A DNA stretch of 64,000 nt from Lacicoccus alkaliphilus DSM 16010 (GTDB lineage Bacteria > Bacillota > Bacilli > Staphylococcales > Salinicoccaceae), in assembly GCF_900142805.1 (NCBI RefSeq), contig NZ_FRCF01000002.1, forward strand, positions 784,189 to 848,188, read 5' to 3'. The translations under genes were made by a program, and so were the position numbers. Position 1 is the first letter of the stretch. Each line of letters begins with the position of its first letter. The notes beneath the pieces are model-generated. The model was not told the origin of the DNA and did no database searches. It saw only the letters and a program-made list of their open reading frames with translations. Positions 28,806-37,544 of this stretch are shown piece by piece.

Positions 28806-28847
28806 AAACATGTTCAATGAAATTACAATACAAAAGGGGAAATATAT

Positions 28848-29864
28848 ATGAAAATATATGACACGCTGATCATCGGAGGCGGTCCGGCCGGCCTCTACGC
28901 CGCTTTTTACGCCGGACTCCGTGGCATGTCTGTGAAACTCATCGAGCACCATGCGGCGCTCGGTGGAAAACTTAATATATACAGAGAGAAATTCATATGG
29001 GATATCGGCGCAGTGCCGGCAGCGACCGGTGGTGAAATCGTCAGCCGGATGATCGAACAAGCCCATACCTTCCACCCGGACGTCTCGACCGGCGTGACCT
29101 GCCTTGATGTCGAGAAGGAAGGTGCGACTTTCAAAACCGCGACGACAGCCGGGGATTTTCATTCCAGTTCGGTGATCATCGCGACCGGACTCGGCATTTA
29201 TTCACCTGTGAAACTGAATATAGAAGGTGCCGACAAATATGAGATGACGAACCTTCATTACACGGTGAAAGATTTGAAATCATTCAAGGGGAAGCACATA
29301 CTGATATCCGGGGGCGGCAACACGGCCGTCGACTGGGCGCACGACCTGAGTGCGGTCGCCCTTTCCGTCACCCTGGTGTGCAGGAAAAATGAGTTGAAGG
29401 GGCATGAGGCCATGGTGGAAAAACTCGCAGAAAAAAATGTTACTGTAATTAAAGGCACCGCCATCGAGGCTTTCATTCCGCACAGTGTGAAAGAAGAAAT
29501 CCACTATGTGAGGCTTTCCGATGGTACGGTACTCGAAGCGGATGCCGTCGTGATCAACCACGGCTTTGATGCCGACTGTGAATTCATCAGACGGCTCAGT
29601 GAAGATATGCGCATGAACGAACATCAGATGATCGAAACGCAAAATACCGTTGAAACCGGCATTCCGGGTTTATATGCCTGCGGCGACCAGATCACCTATG
29701 ACAATCGTGTCCATCTGATTGCAAGCTGTTTTCCGGAAGCCGCCATGGCCGCAAATTTTGCGAAGCAGTTCATCAGCGGCGGGGAAGCGGCGGAAGCGGC
29801 CGTAGTGTCCAGCCATAATGAAGCTTTCGCAATTAAGAATAAAAAAATGATCCAGCATATTTGA
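28848..29864 (+). CDS. iruO: Ferredoxin-NADP reductase-like flavoprotein, IruO-type
   Basis: A 338-residue thioredoxin-reductase-fold flavoprotein with the FAD motif IIGGGPAGLYAA (9-20), the NADPH motif ISGGGNTAVDWA (about 151-162) and the C-terminal FAD segment GLYACGDQ. The CxxC pair of thioredoxin reductase is absent, placing it with YumC-type reductases and staphylococcal IruO. IruO supplies electrons for iron release from heme or hydroxamate siderophores. The Fur box and the divergent siderophore importer support this; YumC-type ferredoxin reductase is the alternative. Confidence 0.8.
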   Translation: MKIYDTLIIGGGPAGLYAAFYAGLRGMSVKLIEHHAALGGKLNIYREKFIWDIGAVPAATGGEIVSRMIEQAHTFHPDVSTGVTCLDVEKEGATFKTATTAGDFHSSSVIIATGLGIYSPVKLNIEGADKYEMTNLHYTVKDLKSFKGKHILISGGGNTAVDWAHDLSAVALSVTLVCRKNELKGHEAMVEKLAEKNVTVIKGTAIEAFIPHSVKEEIHYVRLSDGTVLEADAVVINHGFDADCEFIRRLSEDMRMNEHQMIETQNTVETGIPGLYACGDQITYDNRVHLIASCFPEAAMAANFAKQFISGGEAAEAAVVSSHNEAFAIKNKKMIQHI

Positions 29865-29921
29865 CCGGATGGATGGCGCTTTTTATTGAAAATCAGTGCT
29901 CCTGCGCCCCTTGAGTGTGAT

Positions 29922-30190
29922 GAATGAGCGACAGAGGCGGTCCAGCGCTCACTGAAACTGGCGAATGAGCAACAGACACGCTCTAGCGCTCACTGAGACT
30001 GGCGAATGAGCGACAGACACATCCTAGCGCTCACTGAGACTGGCGAATGAGCGACAGACACGCTCTAGCGCTCACTGAGACTGGCGAATGAGCAACAGAC
30101 ACATCCTAGCGCTCACTGAGACTGGCGAATGAGCGACAGACACACCCTAGCGCTCACTGAGACTGGCGAATGAGCGACAGACACACTCTA
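29922..30190. repeat. 41-bp tandem repeat, family B (seven units)
   Basis: Units start at 29922, 29963, 30004, 30045, 30086, 30127 and 30168, exactly 41 bp apart; the last is partial. Each contains GAATGAGCGACAGACAC and TAGCGCTCACTGAGACTGGC. TGAGCG and CGCTCA are complementary, so every unit can fold within itself or with its neighbour. Units alternate between CGCTC and ATCCT-type centres. The array separates convergent genes, and its last unit supplies the TAG stop of the minus-strand gene ending at 30188. I see no gene in 29865-30187. Confidence 0.92.
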
Positions 30191-31198
30191 CCCAATAATC
30201 AATGCATCAGCGATGCGGAGATTCTCCACTTCCGGCGGCCATTCCATTTCTGCCTGCCTGAAGGAGAGTCCTGCATCTTCCGACACGTATATCCCCTTGT
30301 TGTTGACCGCATAAAATAAACCCAGTTCCGATGATAAAGTCAGCAGCGCAAACACTGAAGAACCATCAGCTTCCGGCAGCCCTTCATCGATGAACTCCCA
30401 CTCACCGCCGCCGGTCCTCCGGACGAGACGGGTATGGGCACGCTCGGGCATATATGACCGGGACGGCCCCTTCGCAACTGACGCAATCACCGTTTCGGCA
30501 TCCCCCGGGTCGGCAGCGACATCCACCATATAAGTGTAGCTGTCCAGACCGTCATTGAACGGCGCCCATGTATCGCCGCCGTCCCTGCTTTCTGCGAACC
30601 CTTCGCCAGCCGCTTCATATATACGGCCCTCAACACGGGGATGGCCCTTGATCGAATGGCTGTCATGGTGCGAACCGGGCTTCCTGTCTTCCCAGGATGC
30701 ACCGTTGTCCCCGCTCCGCATGACACCACCGAGTTCGATTCCGGCAAAAATCTTATAAGTCTCATGCAGGTCCGGCTGGATCGTCCGTACGTGATGGGTA
30801 TCCGGCCTCGGCGGAAAACTCCATTCCGGTTCGGACGGCAGCTGCAATAATGAAGGGGAATCCGTCCAAGTAAGCCCGCCATTCTCGCTCCGGTACAGCA
30901 TGCTCGGCTCGGTCCCCGCCCACACGACACTGAATTCACCCAGCTGTTCCGTTTTGCTCACGGCGAGGCTCATCACCCGCGGATGCAGCACATCTTCACC
31001 CAGACGCTGCCACGAGCCGCCGTCATTATCACTGGCATACAGTCCATCATTGAAAGTCCCCGCATAAAGCCGGCCCGACACTTCATCATAGGCAAGACTC
31101 CGTATATCCTCCGGTCCTTCAAGTGTTTCCAGAGCCCACCCGCCATCTTTACTGGCTTTATATATCTTATTTTCAGCAGCAAAATAAATCGCAACCAT
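30188..31198 (-). CDS. Asp-box (BNR) beta-propeller protein of unknown function
   Basis: A 336-residue protein with at least five Asp-box motifs of S-x-D/E-x-G-x-S/T-W/F type: SDNDGGSW, SENGGLTW, SGDNGASW, SRDGGDTW and SEDAGLSF. They are spaced like blades of a sialidase/VPS10-type propeller. There is no signal peptide, so it is probably cytosolic. No catalytic sialidase residues can be assigned. I start at the ATG at 31198, which has AGGAGG just upstream (31206-31211). Its stop codon lies inside the repeat array, so its C-terminus may have been reshaped by the repeat. Confidence 0.75.
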   Translation of the reverse strand: MVAIYFAAENKIYKASKDGGWALETLEGPEDIRSLAYDEVSGRLYAGTFNDGLYASDNDGGSWQRLGEDVLHPRVMSLAVSKTEQLGEFSVVWAGTEPSMLYRSENGGLTWTDSPSLLQLPSEPEWSFPPRPDTHHVRTIQPDLHETYKIFAGIELGGVMRSGDNGASWEDRKPGSHHDSHSIKGHPRVEGRIYEAAGEGFAESRDGGDTWAPFNDGLDSYTYMVDVAADPGDAETVIASVAKGPSRSYMPERAHTRLVRRTGGGEWEFIDEGLPEADGSSVFALLTLSSELGLFYAVNNKGIYVSEDAGLSFRQAEMEWPPEVENLRIADALIIG

Positions 31199-31364
31199 GT
31201 GTTTACCTCCTTTTTCATACTGTGACCCTCGTGTTCTCAGAAATAAAAACTGCACTCACCGCCGGGTGGAAGCGCAACACAGCAGGCTTTTCCACTGTAT
31301 GATGCCCCGGCAGCAAGTGCAGTTTCCGATTTTCCAGGGCTGCATGACCATGCCCCTCATGAAG

Positions 31365-32717
31365 TCATCTTCCAGCCGTACTGTCCTTCACGACAGTCGG
31401 ACTCTGTTCATCGTATTTCAATGCGTCTTTGGATTTACCTTCCTTTTTGACGTTCGTGATGATGAATTTACTCTTCGGAAAGGCCGGGATGCGTGTCATG
31501 TCGTATTCCAGATTCTGCTTCGGCACTTCATATGTGATGCTTTTCGTCAAATATTCAAAAGTTGAGCGCATGACCATGACCGTCAGCCATTCACCTGCAC
31601 AGCGGTGGCCTGCGTGGAAGTCCCCGCCGCCCTGCGGCACGAATGAAAAAGGGCTCTCTTTCCAGTCCCTGAACCGTTCCGGTCTGAATTCATCTGCATT
31701 TTCCCATGCATCCGGATGACGGTTTGTACCGAAAAGATCGAGTATGACCAGCCTGTTCTTCTTGAACTTATGGCCTTTCCATTCGAATTTATCCTTCACC
31801 TTGGCAGCCATCGCCGGTGCGAATGGATAATAGCGTCTGACTTCCTGGGTGAACATTTTGCTGTAGTTGCCATCTGCATCTTCTTTAAGCTTCTTGCCGA
31901 CCTCTGGATTTTCATGAATCGCGAGCAGACCGAATGCAATGAAATAGGCAGCAGCTATCAACGGCCTGTAGGCATTGTTCAAGTCCACCGCCGCGGTATG
32001 GGGGTCCAGTTCCTTTCCGTCCCGCTCCCTGTGGTGGGCCACGATGTAAAGCGCCGTGTTGGGATGGGGTTTTATTTTACCGGATCGCACTTTCCTGATG
32101 ATTTTCATCAGCCATTTCTCATGGCTTTTCCTTGAAGCCACACCGGTCGCGAAGCTCACTGCAGTCTTTCCGGTGTCGGAAGCGCCGAAGTCGACCATAT
32201 CGACCAGTTCGTCCACACGCTTATCGATATCCTCCCCCTCAAGCGGCAGGCCGGCCCAGCGGAGGCCGGTGATGCCGAAGACTTTCTGTATCTCTTCAAG
32301 CATCACGACTTCGTCTTTCCCCTCCCACTCATCTGCTTTTTTATCGAGTTCTTCCACAGCAATCCTTTTCATATCTTCAAGACGTTCCGGCGTCATCATC
32401 GAGAGGAACATCCTCTTGCGGTGCTTGTGAACTTCACCGTCCTGTTCATGGACGCCGTTGTTGCCGAGCAGGGAGCTTTTCAAAGGCTTCGGCATGGCAC
32501 CTTTCCGTTTGAACTTATCGTTGTCATAAAATATCTCAGCCGCTTCTTCGCCGGCGATGCAGATCGCTTTCCTGCCCACCAGCCGGGTCTCGAAAATGTC
32601 GGAGCCGAACTTTTTCCTTCTGTCCGGTATGAAGTTGAAACCTTCCTGAATCAAATCCAAAGTATTGTCGACGCCCTTATCACGTGGGATGGGTGTCACC
32701 ACTTTCACATCCATCAT
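31365..32717 (-). CDS. CYP152-family P450 (fatty-acid peroxygenase/decarboxylase)
   Basis: A 450-residue P450 of the CYP152 family, which uses H2O2 on fatty acids. The heme ligand is Cys373 (GGDFHAGHRCAGEW) and the carboxylate-binding Arg is Arg251 (YRPLIA). The residue matching OleT His85 is also His (His90, in GVHEQDG), as in alkene-forming OleT, rather than Gln as in hydroxylating P450 BSbeta. The position of OleT Phe79 is Leu84. It has a charged C-terminal extension beyond the OleT end. AAGGAG directly abuts the ATG, so initiation a few codons later (GTG at 32708) is possible. The product may be terminal alkenes or hydroxy acids. Confidence 0.9.
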   Translation of the reverse strand: MMDVKVVTPIPRDKGVDNTLDLIQEGFNFIPDRRKKFGSDIFETRLVGRKAICIAGEEAAEIFYDNDKFKRKGAMPKPLKSSLLGNNGVHEQDGEVHKHRKRMFLSMMTPERLEDMKRIAVEELDKKADEWEGKDEVVMLEEIQKVFGITGLRWAGLPLEGEDIDKRVDELVDMVDFGASDTGKTAVSFATGVASRKSHEKWLMKIIRKVRSGKIKPHPNTALYIVAHHRERDGKELDPHTAAVDLNNAYRPLIAAAYFIAFGLLAIHENPEVGKKLKEDADGNYSKMFTQEVRRYYPFAPAMAAKVKDKFEWKGHKFKKNRLVILDLFGTNRHPDAWENADEFRPERFRDWKESPFSFVPQGGGDFHAGHRCAGEWLTVMVMRSTFEYLTKSITYEVPKQNLEYDMTRIPAFPKSKFIITNVKKEGKSKDALKYDEQSPTVVKDSTAGR

Positions 32718-32811
32718 CTCCTTTTAATAGTTTTCGGCAAACGCAATGCATCATGCAGGGAACATCTTATAACACCGTACCCTTGAGATTGGCCGTTAAA
32801 CACCGGCTGCA

Positions 32812-33324
32812 TCATCCGGTGATGCTCTTACTTTGCCTGATGTTTTCGTAAAATTTTTCAAAGCATTGGAAGTGCCGCGGATTGACGTTCCTTATGACAT
32901 GTGTGCGCCTCAGGCCCTTATCGTTCCGGACCCTGATGTAGAGTATCCCCGCTTCATAGTCATATTCAGTCATCCCCTGCTCGATGGTGAGGTCCAGTTC
33001 CTCGATTTGCGTGAAGGGGAAATGAAATACCTCCCACTTGAATGACTCTTTATTCAAATTGGAAGTGTTGACTGTCACAATTTCATCCTCCAGGAGGAAG
33101 TAGATCCCGACGCGTGTAAAATCCGTCAGGCACGTGCCCATGCAGTGCGCCTCTTTCACTTTATATGTCTCATATTTTTCATGGGTCCTCAAATAGTCAT
33201 TGGCGCTGGTGATGAACCTGAGTTCTTTATCGTCCAATGTATATTTATAAGCCAGCACTTCCTCGATGGTTTTCGGAAGGTTTATACCGTCCAGATACTC
33301 ATTCAACACTCTATAGGAAATAAT
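32812..33324 (-). CDS. Unrecognised family protein, paralogue 1 (CxGTC motif)
   Basis: I do not recognise this family. The protein is about 170 residues, mixed alpha/beta, without signal or membrane segment, and about half identical to the protein at 38042-38566. Shared features are a C-x-G-T-C motif followed by FTRVGxYFLLEDE, then HFPF..IEELDL, then a C-terminal RTHV..N.NP.H..CF..FY.NI. The second half looks like a small PH-like beta domain. The start is unclear: TTG at 33366 lacks a ribosome site, whereas AAGGAGG (33333-33339) stands 8 bases before an ATT at 33324 that aligns with the ATG of the paralogue. It may be co-transcribed with the P450. Confidence 0.7.
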   Translation of the reverse strand: MISYRVLNEYLDGINLPKTIEEVLAYKYTLDDKELRFITSANDYLRTHEKYETYKVKEAHCMGTCLTDFTRVGIYFLLEDEIVTVNTSNLNKESFKWEVFHFPFTQIEELDLTIEQGMTEYDYEAGILYIRVRNDKGLRRTHVIRNVNPRHFQCFEKFYENIRQSKSITG

Positions 33325-33385
33325 ACGCGATTCCTCCTTGACTTCACCAATACCCTCAGCGTTCAATAAATAACATTTTATCGAT

Positions 33386-33411
33386 GTTTTTTAAAAACTC
33401 ACGAAGGGTAC
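33386..33411 (+). promoter_or_regulatory. SigB-like promoter for the aldehyde dehydrogenase
   Basis: GTTTTT (33386-33391), a 14-base spacer and GGGTAC (33406-33411) match the sigma-B consensus except for the last base. The element is 61 bases upstream of the GTG start. Confidence 0.5.
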
Positions 33412-33472
33412 ATTAAACAAGAGCGGAGTTTATGGAATTCAACGACTTAACATATATTCAGGAGGAGATTTT

Positions 33473-34882
33473 GTGAAGGAGTATCAAATTTACTACAACG
33501 GCAAGTGGCAGGACTCCGATTCAGGCGAATTCAGTGAAGTGGAGAACCCGGCTACGAAGGAAATCATCGCAAAAGTTCCCAAAGGCAGCCACAATGATGT
33601 GGATAAAGCGGTCGAAGCGGCAAAGAATGCTTTCCCGGAATGGAATAAGACATCACCCGAAGAGCGGGCTGAGTACGTCAGAAAGATAAAGGACGGCATC
33701 GAATCGAGGAAGCAGGAACTCGCCGATATGATGGTGGCGGAGCTGGGCAATTCCCAGACATTTTCTGAAGAGGGCCAGGTGCCGCTGTCACTGAAGGAAA
33801 TGGAGGCGACACTTGATGACTTCAAGAAGTTCAAGTTCGAAGAAGAGATGGAGGACGGCACGATACTTCAAAAAGAAGGTTTCGGCGTCGTTGCATGCAT
33901 CACCCCGTGGAACTATCCTTTGAACCAGATCCAGAGGAAGATCACCCCGGCGCTTTTGGCAGGCAACACCGTCGTCGTGAAACCGGCGAGCCTCACACCG
34001 CTCACGGCAATGATCCTGACGGAAATCGTGGACGAGATCGGACTGCCGGACGGCGTCTTCAACATGGTCACAGGCAGCGGCGGCGACCTCGGCGACTATT
34101 TGACTAAGCATGAGGATGTCTCCGTCGTATCGTTCACAGGTTCCACACCGGTGGGCAGTAAGATGTACGAAAGTGCCGGCACCAACATCAAAAAACTGGT
34201 GCTCGAACTCGGCGGCAAATCACCGCTCGTCTATTTGAAGGGCGGCGACATGGAACAGGCAATCGACCAGGCCGCGACCACCGTCATCAACAATCAGGGA
34301 CAGAGCTGTTCGGCCCTGACACGCCTGCTCGTCCCGAGGGAAGATCTGGATGAAGTGAATGAAAGGATCAAAAAGTACTATGAAGATGTAAAGGTCGGCG
34401 ATCCGACGGATTATGACACTGACATCGGCCCGCTTGTGGATGAAAACCAGATGGAAACCGTGCTGGACTATATCCGGAAAGGCAAGGATGAAGGTGCGGA
34501 AGTGCTCGTCGGCGGCGGCCAGGTCGATCGGACCGGCTACTATGTGGAGCCGACGGTGTTCACCAATGCGAAAAACGATATGACCATCTCACAGGAGGAG
34601 ATCTTCGGACCTGTCCTCACCGTCATCCCTTACGACAGCGAGGAAGAAGCAATCGAACTCGCGAACGATACGGTCTACGGCTTATCCGGTGCGGTCACCG
34701 GACCCGACTTCGATTCTGCCAAAAGGGTCGCTTCACAGCTGCGTACGGGCAACGTCTTCATCAACGGCGGCGACCGCTCGCCTAAAGCACCGTTCGGCGG
34801 ATATAAGCAATCCGGCCTCGGCCGTGAAAACGGACTGTACGGCGTGGAGGACTATATTGAAATCAAGGCACTGTTCACTTAA
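33473..34882 (+). CDS. NAD(P)-dependent aldehyde dehydrogenase
   Basis: A 469-residue ALDH-superfamily enzyme that oxidises an aldehyde to the acid. The catalytic Cys279 (NNQGQSCSALTR) and general base Glu245 (LELGGKSP) are present, as is the coenzyme segment TPWNYPLNQIQRK / VVKPASLTP. The start is a GTG at 33473 with GGAGGAG at 33461-33467. A specific substrate cannot be named. The SigB-like promoter and the nearby fatty-acid P450 make stress or lipid-aldehyde clearance plausible. It ends in a strong terminator. Confidence 0.9.
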   Translation: MKEYQIYYNGKWQDSDSGEFSEVENPATKEIIAKVPKGSHNDVDKAVEAAKNAFPEWNKTSPEERAEYVRKIKDGIESRKQELADMMVAELGNSQTFSEEGQVPLSLKEMEATLDDFKKFKFEEEMEDGTILQKEGFGVVACITPWNYPLNQIQRKITPALLAGNTVVVKPASLTPLTAMILTEIVDEIGLPDGVFNMVTGSGGDLGDYLTKHEDVSVVSFTGSTPVGSKMYESAGTNIKKLVLELGGKSPLVYLKGGDMEQAIDQAATTVINNQGQSCSALTRLLVPREDLDEVNERIKKYYEDVKVGDPTDYDTDIGPLVDENQMETVLDYIRKGKDEGAEVLVGGGQVDRTGYYVEPTVFTNAKNDMTISQEEIFGPVLTVIPYDSEEEAIELANDTVYGLSGAVTGPDFDSAKRVASQLRTGNVFINGGDRSPKAPFGGYKQSGLGRENGLYGVEDYIEIKALFT

Positions 34883-34900
34883 AATCATATGAAACAGTAA

Positions 34901-34936
34901 GACCCTGAGACTTTCGATCTCAGGGTCTTTTATTTT
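34901..34936 (+). terminator. Aldehyde dehydrogenase terminator
   Basis: A perfect 10-bp stem (34901-34910 with 34918-34927) followed by TTTTATTTTT. Confidence 0.92.
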
Positions 34937-35047
34937 TATATCAAATTTGATAATCCTCCTCAATTCCCTCATTGAACCATATTAATTAACAGAATATTGA
35001 GTATTCATTCAAATGGTAAAATAAAGCCCCGTCTGCAGTTTATCCCG

Positions 35048-35065
35048 CAATCGAGACTCCGTTAA
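35048..35065. repeat. Solo copy of the family-A repeat core
   Basis: CAATCGAGACTCCGTTAA differs by one base from the core of the family-A units at 12585-12781. It again lies between two convergent genes, 6 bases from the stop of the MFS gene. Confidence 0.75.
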
Positions 35066-35070
35066 CCAGC

Positions 35071-36288
35071 CTATACTTTCTCCTCCAGCTCATCTTCGAT
35101 GTGAAATTTCCGTGTCGCCACCATGCCTGCACCGAAAAACATGACCACGATGACCAAATAAGAGATTAATGCCGGAGTCCAGCTGCCTGTCGCATCAAAA
35201 AGGTATCCCATCAGAAACGGGCCGATGGCGGCAAGCAGATAACCGATGGACTGGCCGAAGCCGGACAGTGAGATGCTGCCCGCATCGGTCCTCGCCTTCA
35301 TTGAAAACAGCAGCATGCATGTACTGAAGGCAGCCCCGGTGCCGAACCCTATGAATATCATGCTGAAGATGAGCAGGCCCGGCGTCTCAGCAAACAACAG
35401 AAGATACCCGGCCAACAGAAGCCCTGTGATTGCCGCCACGATGCTCCTCTGACTGTCGACCCGGCTTGCAAGGATCGGGAATAAAAATGTCATCGGCAAT
35501 TGGGCAAATTGGCAGAACATGAAGAAGTAGCCGGCCGCCTCCGGACTCAGTCCCTTGTCCATCAGTATGGAAGGCAGCCATGCGGCATTGGTGTAGAATG
35601 TCGTGGACTGGAGTGCAAACATGACGGCGATTGCCCATGCCATCTTGGACTGGCTCATCCTGCGCTTCGGCACCTCTTCCACCCGTTTTCCGGCAGCCCT
35701 CATGCCCTCTCCGGCACTTTTAAGCTGCGGAATCCACACGATGAGCGCCACAATCCCGAAGGCCACCCATATCGTGAGTGAAAGACCGTAACCCCCGCCG
35801 ATCTCGGCAAGCGGCACACTCACGCCGCTGCCGACTCCCGCAGTCAGATTCATCGTCGAACTGTATATGGCAGTGACGACACCCACCTGAAGCGGAAATT
35901 TCCACTTGGCATAGCTCGGCAGCGTCACATTGCCCACGCTGATTGCGACACCGAGCAGGACGGTCCCGACCATGAACCACTCGAGTGTGCCGATGGTCCT
36001 TATGTAAAGCGAAGCAATCAAAAGTATGATGGCATAAAAAATCGTGACCGGCATCGTGAATCTCGCCACGGCCTTTGATACGAACGGGGACACCGCAGCA
36101 AACGTGAGCAGAGGGATCGTCGTGAGCAGCCCTGCGACAGTATTGGAGATCATCAGATCGTCCCTGATTTCATTGATGACCGGGCCGACCGCCGTGAGCG
36201 GCGCCCGGAGCATGGCAGCAACTGCTATGATGCCGATGACGAGGAGTATATTATTCCTGAACTTCTGTGAATTTTGTATTTCAGACAT
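35071..36288 (-). CDS. MFS transporter, CynX/NimT-like
   Basis: A 405-residue protein with 12 predicted membrane helices. The N-terminal segment LRAPLTAVGPVINEIRDDL and the middle SPEAAGYFFMFCQFAQLPMTFLFP resemble the cyanate/nitroimidazole (CynX/NimT) branch of the major facilitator superfamily. No cyanase or nitroreductase gene is nearby, so the substrate is unknown. It appears to be monocistronic; the family-A repeat core lies just past its stop. Confidence 0.82.
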   Translation of the reverse strand: MSEIQNSQKFRNNILLVIGIIAVAAMLRAPLTAVGPVINEIRDDLMISNTVAGLLTTIPLLTFAAVSPFVSKAVARFTMPVTIFYAIILLIASLYIRTIGTLEWFMVGTVLLGVAISVGNVTLPSYAKWKFPLQVGVVTAIYSSTMNLTAGVGSGVSVPLAEIGGGYGLSLTIWVAFGIVALIVWIPQLKSAGEGMRAAGKRVEEVPKRRMSQSKMAWAIAVMFALQSTTFYTNAAWLPSILMDKGLSPEAAGYFFMFCQFAQLPMTFLFPILASRVDSQRSIVAAITGLLLAGYLLLFAETPGLLIFSMIFIGFGTGAAFSTCMLLFSMKARTDAGSISLSGFGQSIGYLLAAIGPFLMGYLFDATGSWTPALISYLVIVVMFFGAGMVATRKFHIEDELEEKV

Positions 36289-36407
36289 TTAGGTACGCCT
36301 TCTTCCCGTTTTTCAAGAGTAAATAAAAGGGGCAGGTTGCATGAAGTCGATCATGAACATGCGCCTTAAAGTCAAAAATACATTTAAATGAAAGAAAAGC
36401 CAAGATT

Positions 36408-37469
36408 TTACCTCCTGACTCTGCTGCTTGTCTTCTGTTTGAGCGTCAAATATACGAAAAGCAGGCTGTTCAAAAAACTCCTGTTGAGCCTGACATGTTT
36501 CAATACACCGAATGATCCACCCTTCAGCAGTCCGGCCGACAGTCTGCTGTAATTCACCCATACCCGTCGCCTTTTATTGACCTCCGCCGGCACCTTCGAC
36601 TTCAGACAAGCAAGTTCCGAAAAATTCCGGTACTTGAAATTCAATATATAAAACCATCCCCACGGTCTCGGGTTCAAATCGATCACCACTGTTTCCCGGT
36701 CGCTTTTCAAAATTTCAAATTCAATGAACCCGTCATATTCCTCTTCTTTCAAAAGTCTTTCGACCGAAGTTATGAAGTCCGCCGGACGTCCACCATCCTC
36801 AACCACGAGGGTGGATACCCCTTGCGGATACTGCCCCAGCTGTCTGACAAAAATATCCGCAATGACTTTCCCCCGGTCAACAAAACAGCCGTAGCTGAAT
36901 TGCGAATATTCATCCGGCGGGTAATACTTTTGAAATATATAAGATCCCGCATATTCCCGGGACCGTTCAGCTTCCAATTCTGTCCTGGTCGTGATCACTC
37001 TGCTTTTATATTGATAATTTTCGTGCTCGAGACCGTTGTACTTGGCGATGACCGGAAGCGGCACTGCCCCGTCTTTTTCGAGGTCATAATTTTGGGGTGA
37101 GATCATACGATATGAGGCGAGAAATCTTTCATACTTCTTCTTATCCCGCATCCTCGAATAGAACTCATGACTGACGCCGAAGTATTTGATATTGTCGTTG
37201 AACCATGTTTCCGTCCTGCCGTATTCATTCATCACCAGGTCATAATAAATATCATTCGTGATATAAATCAGACATTCACTTTTTATATTTTCGTTCACTA
37301 TGCTGATGATTTCGTGCAGGTCATCCCCCTCCAGCATGATCCCCTGCCCCTGGAGGACCATGCCGGGCTCATGTGCCTGACCAAGCAGATGGAGTTCATC
37401 CACCTCATTTTTCATGGTCTGATACAAATCAATCCCGGTTGAATTCATCCCCACTATCGCAAGATCCAT
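36408..37469 (-). CDS. ATP-grasp ligase of unknown substrate
   Basis: A 353-residue ATP-grasp protein. An N-terminal nucleotide-binding-like lobe (MDLAIVGMNSTGIDLYQ) is followed by the ATP-grasp lysine region VIAKYNGLEHE and the metal-binding EFEILKSDRETVVIDLNPRPWGW. Such proteins activate a carboxylate as acyl-phosphate and join it to an amine. I start at the ATG at 37469, which has GGGGTGG upstream. It lies next to the EPS locus but is separated from it by the stress-type genes, so a role in polysaccharide decoration is only possible. Confidence 0.75.
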   Translation of the reverse strand: MDLAIVGMNSTGIDLYQTMKNEVDELHLLGQAHEPGMVLQGQGIMLEGDDLHEIISIVNENIKSECLIYITNDIYYDLVMNEYGRTETWFNDNIKYFGVSHEFYSRMRDKKKYERFLASYRMISPQNYDLEKDGAVPLPVIAKYNGLEHENYQYKSRVITTRTELEAERSREYAGSYIFQKYYPPDEYSQFSYGCFVDRGKVIADIFVRQLGQYPQGVSTLVVEDGGRPADFITSVERLLKEEEYDGFIEFEILKSDRETVVIDLNPRPWGWFYILNFKYRNFSELACLKSKVPAEVNKRRRVWVNYSRLSAGLLKGGSFGVLKHVRLNRSFLNSLLFVYLTLKQKTSSRVRR

Positions 37470-37544
37470 ACATCCACCCCCCAATAAAGATTCAGAGACG
37501 GCCTTCCGTTGAAAACCATCTCCATACTTCTCTCATATTCCTTT

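Noticed and set aside
29865-29921. Terminator of the IruO-like gene
   Set aside because: No stem with a following T run is seen directly after the stop; the repeat array may serve instead.
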